From Smittium culicis (Eukaryota; Kickxellomycota; Harpellomycetes; Harpellales; Legeriomycetaceae): 13,194 nt of DNA. Shown here one piece after another: positions 7,907 through 13,194 of the stretch; positions within the stretch are counted from its first letter, which is position 1, and the number at the start of each line of letters is the position of its first letter. The notes beneath the pieces are model-generated. The model saw nothing but the letters and a program-made list of their open reading frames with translations. It was not told the origin of the DNA and made no database searches. Made by a program: the position numbers and the translations under genes. The stretch covers positions 3,769-16,962 of the forward strand of contig LSSN01000216.1 in assembly GCA_001970855.1 (NCBI GenBank). The letters are read 5' to 3'.

Positions 7907-10705
7907 TTATTCCTTTGTTGTCAGCAGCTTTTTAAAGTAGCTATCTTGTTTTGATAAAAGCTCAAAGTAGTTCCCAGTCTCGACAATGTTTCCATGTTCG
8001 CCTAAAACCATAACAATATCGCTCTTTTGCAAGGTTGATGGTCGATGCGCAATCGTAATTATTGTTCTGCTAGTTCTGCGAACCTTATTCCCTAAACTGT
8101 CCAACCGGCTTGGTGATGGAATCGGTGTTGGCGATTTCGACAGGTTGTTATACTCCATCATGACCGCTTCCTCCTCATCCTCCTTCGCCATAACTTGCTG
8201 ATCATTCAAAGAAGTTCTTTGATTTATTGCTGCTGTTGAAGAACTGCCACTATTGCTTCTATTCGAAGTCAATCTATCAAGTGCTTGCTGTACACTTTGT
8301 TCACTTTGGCTGTCAAGCGCGCTAGTTGCCTCGTCCAATATAAGAATTGCCGGATCCGTCAACAAAGCTCGCGCAATAGCTATTCTTTGCTTCTGGCCGC
8401 CTGATAAGCTAACCCCTCGCTCGCCAACGAAAGTATCTAGATTCTTTGGGAACCCGAACACAAAGTTGTAAGCATTGGCTTGTTTAAGCGCATCTATCAG
8501 TTCATCCTCGGTCGCGTTCGGGTTGGAATACATAAGATTGTTTCTGATCGTTGTTGCAAACAATGCTGGTTCCTGTGGCACTATTGCCAAATTTGATCTC
8601 CATTTCTTCAAGTTCAAATCTCTCAAGTCGTATCCGTCAATCTTTATACTTCCTCCTGTAACGTCGTAGAATCGCAGCAACAATAATGCTAGCGTGCTCT
8701 TTCCTTTACCCGAAGGCCCTGCAATGGCTACATGGGTGCCTGGCATGATTTCCATGTTCAAGTCACGGAATATTTGGGTATCAGGACGAGATGGGTACGT
8801 GAAATTAACATTATCAAAGGTAATATGACCTTTGCAATCGTCCAATATTATTCCCTCTGTGTTACTTTCGCTAGATATTTTTGGCTGCCTTTCTAGAACA
8901 TAGAAAAGTCTCATACTAGCGCCAATACCTTTCATTGATTCTGAGAAGAATGAAGTTAAGCCTGCGAGTGAAGAACCAACATACCCAGTATACAACATAA
9001 ATGATGTTAAGTCGCCTATAGAAATTTCGTTAGACATTACCATTTTACCACCAATTCCTAAGAATAAAATAATCGACAAGTTTCCAACCAGACCGTTGCT
9101 TCCATAAAACAAGCCAGATGCGAGCGCTTCTCTTTTTCCTAGTTCATAGACATAATTTGATGCTTTCCCAAAACTCAATATTTCTTCTGCTTCTCTTCCA
9201 AAGGCTTGCACGGTTCTAATGTTATTAATCCTTTCCTCAGCTTCTTTAGTTATGTCGCCTACAGCTTGTTGAGTTCTTTGAGTTATTTTTTTAACAAACT
9301 TTCCGTAAAATACAGCATATCCAGCAACGGGAGGGATGACCAATAACATAACTAGAGACAACTTTGGACTGATATATATCATCATAGATAAACCAGCAAT
9401 GATAGATAAAGTACTTCTTAGACCGTCAGAAACATTGTTTGTGATACTTTTGCTAACAATAGTAGTGTCTACAGTAAGTCTACTAATCAAGTCACCACTT
9501 CTGTTTTTTTCAAAGAATGTCATATCCTGTTTAACCATACTTGAATATAAGCTTGTTCTTAGTCTTGCGATCATACTTTCGCCTGCTTTACGGATCATGT
9601 AAACTCTTCCAAAATTGGCCACGGCCCCAACAGCAAAAAATGAGGCAAGACCTCCAAAAATTTGATTTGTAGTTAGACCATAAGGCATTGGGAATGACGG
9701 GTCGGTTACCATATCGATCAATTTACCGAATAGGAAGGGCACAGACTGTATGTAAAAGTTGAAAGCAGATGAAAATCAGATGAAAAAAAGGGACAAGTTA
9801 GTTAAATGATGAGTAAAAAAATAAATAAAGGTTAAAAGCAGTTAAGCGAGCTCAATTCTTACCATTGATACAGTGGAAGATACAACGAGTAAACATACAG
9901 CGCCTCCTAATAGCTTATATTCATTTTTAGCAAATAAAATAAGTTTTTTCCAAGCAGTGAAGGTAGTATAATTTTTCATTTGTTCCTTTTCTTCTTCCGA
10001 GGAGTATGAAGATTTAAGTTTGAGACTAAACTTATTTTTAGAAGGCGAATCAGTAGCCTCTTTGTTATCAATACCAGAACTTGTAATATTGGAATCTGGA
10101 GAATTAAGAGTGTCACTTTCGGAGGCGTTAGAATTTGTAGTAGAGTTGGCATCAGGAAGATTTGGATTTGAATTGTTTTTCGAATTGGTTGTTGAATACT
10201 GGCGAGATTGGTGTTGCTGTACTTTAACAGAGCTGTATTCATTTCTTTGTATAGTAAAACCAGCAATCAAAGGAGTGATCTCTGTGTTTCCAGAAGAATT
10301 TGTATTTATTTGGTTAGATTTTAAATTTAAAAGGATTGAATTAATATCGCTTTGCTGGGAAATCTCGGTTGGTACACCACTAGACTCATGGTCGATTTCA
10401 ATTCTTGTGTATTCACCATTAATTTTAGGTAGCGAATTCGATGCATTTCTACTACTTGATGAGGAACTCATATTAATTGGAAATAAATTGTTATTAGTAA
10501 TATAATCTCGGTCGCAGCTGCTATTTTCGCATAAGTTATTGCTCGGATAATTTATTGATTGTAAGTTCTTGCCTATAACAGATATTTTTCGAACTAGGTA
10601 TGCGTTTCTATTGCGCTTTTTATCTGTGTAAACTTTACAGGCAGCTTGGAATAAATTTGATTTTAAAGTTTTAGTTGAATGAGTAAATTTTACAACCGTA
10701 AACAT
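7907..10705 (-). CDS. MDL1: Mitochondrial-type ABC half-transporter, Mdl1/ABCB10-like (two exons)
   Basis: Minus-strand exons 10705-9863 and 9745-7907 give 893 residues. The join VSSTVSM/SVPFLFGKLIDM restores the conserved first TM segment, and neither half is complete alone. The TMD spans about 265-560 (TM1 spans the splice), with LRTSLYSS, SGDLISRL and EERINNIRTVQAF motifs typical of the ABCB exporters. The NBD starts near 587: A-loop Y598, Walker A GPSGKGKST (624-632), Q-loop Q672, signature LSGGQ (728-732), Walker B ILILDE (748-753), D-loop SALD (756-759), H-loop H848. One TMD plus one NBD implies a homodimer. Mdl1 exports peptides from the mitochondrial matrix. Residues 1-50 are basic with almost no acid, as in a presequence; residues 80-245 are S/N-rich. 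Mdl1 of yeast is 695 residues, so this is long, owing to the N-terminus and an insertion of about 64 residues at 774-841. ATG at 10705 is the first after an in-frame stop; ATG at 10471 is an alternative. Location in mitochondria is inferred from family and presequence. Confidence 0.92.
8066..8269 (-). other. Low-complexity insertion in the ABC nucleotide-binding domain
   Basis: Between QQALDRL (after the D-loop) and RTIITIAHR (H-loop) ABCB proteins usually have only about four residues. Here there are 68: Ser/Asn-rich, then an acidic KEDEEE patch, then Pro/Ser repeats (SPTPIPSPS), then a basic end (KVRR). It stays in frame on both sides and has coding-like composition rather than that of the local introns. 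Confidence 0.8.
9746..9862 (-). other. Intron of the Mdl1-like gene
   Basis: On the minus strand the donor is ATG/GTAAGA at 9862 and the acceptor TTACATACAG ends at 9746, giving 117 bp. There is a consensus ACTAAC branch-site string inside. It is a phase-0 intron within the first transmembrane segment. Confidence 0.9.
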
Positions 10706-10723
10706 CAAGTCGCAGTAAGAATG

Positions 10724-10746
10724 AATGGGAATTTCGAATTCCCATT
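10724..10746. repeat. Perfect 10-bp inverted repeat in the leader of the Mdl1-like gene
   Basis: AATGGGAATT (10724-10733) and AATTCCCATT (10737-10746) are exact reverse complements around a TCG spacer. They end 18 nt before the ABC start codon. It may form an mRNA stem-loop or a dimeric factor site; its role is unknown. Confidence 0.75.
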
Positions 10747-10804
10747 AAAGTTATGATAATTTTGAGATAATAAAAAAAACTGTTTAAGGGCCAATTTTGA
10801 TACA

Positions 10805-10813
10805 TATAAATAG
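10805..10813 (+). promoter_or_regulatory. TATAAATAG string
   Basis: This has the same nine bases as the TATA box before the I9-like gene, 100 bp upstream of the ABC start but oriented to the right, away from that gene. It may act bidirectionally for ABC or start an unrecognised rightward transcript. The evidence is sequence match only. Confidence 0.3.
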
Positions 10814-10989
10814 TAGAGTCAAATACGAGAAAATAATTAATGAATCTACTAAAATTTAAATCTTTGTCGACTTGAAAGATATTCTACTTATATAGCTAAC
10901 ACATACTCTGCGTATTCTTGGCATTTTTGCTTAATTATTTTTAGCTGAAGCCCTAATAAATCATACATTCCTTTTTCCATAGTTATTTG

Positions 10990-11186
10990 TTAACCCTTTC
11001 CCGTCCAACACTCTTTAAAAAAATTAAATTTATGATTCGTTTATGATTTATAAGTAAATTTATTATTTGCTGTAATTATACAACAGGCCAATAATTCATA
11101 ATGCCTCGGAATTAGGGAATAATAATTGAGCACAATTGGCTACACTTAGTAGATCAAAAATAGTCTACCGCCCGTGAAAGGGTTAA
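10990..11186. mobile_element. piggyBac-like MITE (TTAA-bounded, non-autonomous)
   Basis: TTAA at 10990-10993 and again at 11183-11186 bound a 189-bp interior. The interior starts CCCTTTCCCG and ends CGTGAAAGGG, giving 7 bp of perfect and about 13 bp of imperfect terminal inverted repeat. TTAA duplication with CCC/GGG ends is the hallmark of the piggyBac superfamily. There is no coding capacity, so it would need a transposase supplied elsewhere. Confidence 0.6.
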
Positions 11187-11957
11187 ATACCACTTTTGAT
11201 TATACTATCCATCGTTAAAAAAAGACACTACTCCAATAAAATCACACTATTGAAATCACCGCATTAATTCATATATATCTTGGCCAATAAAAATCTAAAT
11301 CGTTAACACTTTCAATAAAGATTTTGGCCTACTTTAAATCTATTCGTCCAAAATATATATTAAATAACTTAAATTGAAAATAAGTGAAAATTGTTGGCTG
11401 GATTTAAAATTAATAGGCTTGATCAATATTTAAACATAATCGCGAGTTAAAAATTATAATCCTTGTTTATCTGATTTTATTTTATAATCAAATATCGAAT
11501 GATTTTTATTTAGAAAATCATAACCATTTTGATTGTGAATGAGTGGATTAGAAAGTATTTTTTATTTTGGATCATAAACTAAATCTTTTCACTGCAAGTC
11601 AAAATATTTGCACAGCTAAAAAATTCAAATCCTTCAGTTCTTGGATTAGAGCATTACACCTATGCTATGGTATTTTATGAAAAAGTTATTATGTTAAATT
11701 TTAATATTTTGGCCAGGTATTAGTCTATAAAGATAAGTAATTTAAAGCACTTCTATGAAAAGTAGACTAGATTTGTTGCTTAATTATTATTTTTTAATAC
11801 AACATATTTCAGAATTATTTTAAACGCTAAACTAATGAAATGGATATTTTAAAGGTGACTTATTTAATATGAAAATTATAAGATATTAAAAGAACCAAGT
11901 TACTAGGTGTAATTAAACTGCATGAACATCACAATCTTCATGGTAACGACTATTCTG

Positions 11958-12157
11958 TATATGGGATATTCTTCGGAGAAGCGGAACTTTTTTTCTTATA
12001 TGTTCTATTTGCTAGTATGAATTAGAGTAAATTATTGGTTGTACTAAGTTAACCATTCGATGATAAACTCTAAATTGAATTATAATTAAAAGTAATGCTA
12101 CAAAGTAGGAAAAACTTAATGGCAAAAGTTCCGCTCCTCCAAATAATCTCCCATATA
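11958..12157. mobile_element. Inverted-repeat element, copy A of a tandem pair
   Basis: The left end (11958-11991, TATATGGGATATTC...) and the reverse complement of the right end (12124-12157) agree at 30 of 34 positions by my count, including a shared GCGGAACTTTT inner part. The unit is 200 bp with an AT-rich interior that codes for nothing. It fits a MITE or foldback element. The terminal TATA is shared with copy B. Confidence 0.7.
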
Positions 12158-12350
12158 TGGGATATTCTTAGGAGAAGCGGAATTTTTTTTCTTTGAAATT
12201 CTATTTGCTTACTTTTATTAGGTAAATTTATTGGTCGATTAGTTAAATCATTCGATGATAATCTAGCAACATTTAAAAATATAACTAATGATTTAAAGTA
12301 TGAAAAACGTACTAGGAAAAGCTCCGCTACTCGAAATAATTTCCCATATA
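12154..12350. mobile_element. Inverted-repeat element, copy B of a tandem pair
   Basis: It begins in the TATA that ends copy A and closes with CCCATATA at 12350. Its own arms agree at about 27 of 34 positions. Its left arm differs from that of copy A at only two of about 36 positions. The interiors align more loosely, sharing CATTCGATGATAA (12054-12066 and 12249-12261). TATA abuts TGGGA or TCCCA at all three junctions, suggesting a TA or TATA target duplication. Confidence 0.7.
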
Positions 12351-12415
12351 AAGGTAATGAAAGGGTGATCAGATAAGTAAATTGAAATCATGGATTAGCC
12401 GATAAGATGATAAAT

Positions 12416-12552
12416 TGGGTTTACCATCGATTGGTATCAATCTGTTCGCCAATTGATCAATTATAAATTTGGTTATGACAATATTTTCATCTAGATAATT
12501 TGGAGAATTTGAGCGTGAAAAAGTCGTTCAGGAATATTTTGAGGTAAACCCA
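12416..12552. repeat. Inverted repeat pair TGGGTTTACC / GGTAAACCCA
   Basis: There are perfect 10-bp arms at 12416-12425 and 12543-12552, 137 bp overall. ATAAAT occurs just outside each end (12410-12415 and 12555-12560), though not flush on the right. The interior holds the 12-bp palindrome AATTGATCAATT (12451-12462). It is possibly another small MITE. Confidence 0.4.
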
Positions 12553-12553
12553 G

Positions 12554-12562
12554 TATAAATAG
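12554..12562 (+). promoter_or_regulatory. TATAAATAG string before a GC-richer island
   Basis: This is the third exact TATAAATAG on the plus strand in this window, directly followed by about 70 bp of GC-richer DNA with an ATCAGCA/TGCTGAT hairpin (12602-12621). Transcription is not shown. Confidence 0.25.
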
Positions 12563-12631
12563 TCACATGCTCCGGACACCAACCCCAGATTCCTGCCTGT
12601 CATCAGCACCTAGTTGCTGATCTCGATCGAC
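12563..12631 (-). other. Candidate 3'-terminal exon of an unrecognised minus-strand gene
   Basis: On the minus strand a polypyrimidine acceptor (TCTTTCTTCTAG, ending at 12632) is followed by 22 codons and TGA. The peptide is VDRDQQLGADDRQESGVGVR plus SM, in DNA clearly richer in GC than its surroundings. A possible donor upstream on the same strand is AAG/GTATTT near 12825. I recognise no family and cannot place the earlier exons, so this could be coincidence. Confidence 0.2.
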
Positions 12632-12963
12632 CTAGAAGAAAGAGAATATTAAAGTTATATTAACACTATAAGAGGAATTAATGCAATCCGAATTAATAAT
12701 GTGTAATTCATGTTGTAAGTTTAATATATATAAAGTTAAGGATGATACATTTTATGAAACCTTCTTCTTGAAAATTAAAAAATATATTCAATAAGATAAC
12801 AAAAATAAAGCTTTTAAAAATAAATACCTTGACTTGAAAATACAAAGAACAAAATTTGCCTATTTTTTTGATAGTTATTTTATTAAAGTTAACCCCATAA
12901 AAAAACCTCCCACAAAAAAAACAACTAAGAGATTTTTAAAAAATAACTCTTTTCATAAGAAAA

Positions 12964-12994
12964 TAGAAATTGTAACAAAACATCACAATTTCTA
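12964..12994. repeat. 10-bp inverted repeat
   Basis: TAGAAATTGT (12964-12973) and ACAATTTCTA (12985-12994) are exact reverse complements with an 11-nt loop. They are followed by the GC-richer stretch up to about 13094. Confidence 0.65.
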
Positions 12995-13194
12995 ACAGCC
13001 CAACCCGGTTTCGTCAAAGCAAGCGATTAAACATAGCGAAACCATCAATTGGCGTTATCAGCACCACCTTTGACAACTGATATTAGTCACTGGTGTAAAA
13101 CTAAAACTTCAAAAAAAAAAACAAAAAAATAATAATAAAAAAATTATTAAATTAAATTTTTATAAATTTTAATCGAAAAAAAAAAAAAAAAATT

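Larger units (their letters stand above)
10706..13194. other. Gene-poor, MITE-rich region upstream of the Mdl1-like gene
   Basis: There is no recognisable protein gene in these 2.5 kb. Visible content: the ABC promoter side with a 10-bp inverted repeat, a plus-oriented TATAAATAG (10805-10813), a TTAA-bounded MITE (10990-11186), and a stretch with only weak inverted repeats (11187-11957). Then come two tandem TIR elements (11958-12350), a shorter TIR pair (12416-12552), a TATA string with a GC-richer island (12554-12632), AT-rich DNA, and a second GC-richer island (12995-13094). The window ends in A-rich sequence. Confidence 0.65.

Noticed and set aside
10020..10505. 161-codon plus-strand open frame opposite ABC exon 1
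   Set aside because: Antisense to the S/N-rich extension; the protein is E/L/V-rich as expected from complementing AGT/AAT/TCN codons. The ABC frame is supported by splicing and homology.
11278..11340. TTGGCC ... GGCC inverted repeat
   Set aside because: Short, interrupted arms with no target duplication; within chance for this composition.
11692..12665. Possible solo LTR (TGTTA ... TAACA, with a TATA box at 12554)
   Set aside because: Such short ends are common by chance in AT-rich DNA, the 5-bp flanks (TATTA and CTATA) do not match, and no primer-binding site or second LTR is seen.
12995..13094. GC-richer island as an exon on the plus strand (after TTTCTAACAG) or on the minus strand (after TTACACCAG)
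   Set aside because: Every frame ends within about 30 codons, both strands look equally possible, and no family is recognisable.

Overview
This is an AT-rich eukaryotic nuclear fragment, almost certainly fungal. The reasons are spliceosomal introns of about 80-140 bp with GT..AG borders and CTAAC/ACTAAC-like branch sites, S/N/Q-rich disordered segments, fungal-type epsin, TFIIB and Mdl1-like proteins, and the standard nuclear code (TAA and TAG stops). Five introns in the epsin gene argue against budding yeast. Together with the base composition and the secreted I9-like protein, this points loosely to an early-diverging (zygomycete-grade) fungus, but the lineage is an inference. The window starts in a C11 run and ends beside a long A run, so it may be a whole contig broken at homopolymers.

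Layout from left to right: (1) 75-2515 (+), a six-exon epsin gene (ENTH domain, two UIMs, clathrin, AP-2 and EH-domain ligand motifs). (2) 2516-4859, a long intergenic stretch with microsatellites, a G-rich island between two A20 tracts, and a TATA box for the next gene. (3) 4860-5294 (+), a small secreted protein consisting of a signal peptide, a short Cys-bearing segment and one stand-alone inhibitor-I9/subtilisin-propeptide-like domain. (4) 5295-6401, AT-rich intergenic DNA. (5) 6402-7394 (+), intronless TFIIB. (6) 7395-7906, a convergent intergenic region with a pyrimidine-rich tract. (7) 7907-10705 (-), a two-exon ABC half-transporter of the Mdl1/ABCB10 type with a very long N-terminal extension and an unusual insertion inside its ATPase domain. 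(8) 10706-13194, about 2.5 kb with no convincing gene but rich in small non-autonomous elements: a TTAA-bounded piggyBac-like MITE, and two head-to-tail copies of a roughly 200-bp element with terminal inverted repeats near 34 bp, which share a TATA junction.

The four genes are unrelated housekeeping or secreted functions (endocytosis, a protease-inhibitor-like protein, Pol II initiation, mitochondrial transport), each with its own promoter; there is no cluster. I found no clear novel multi-gene system. The observations most worth following are the tandem inverted-repeat elements, the insertion between the D-loop and H-loop of the ABC protein, the stand-alone I9 protein, and an epsin whose ENTH domain lacks a normally conserved loop motif.
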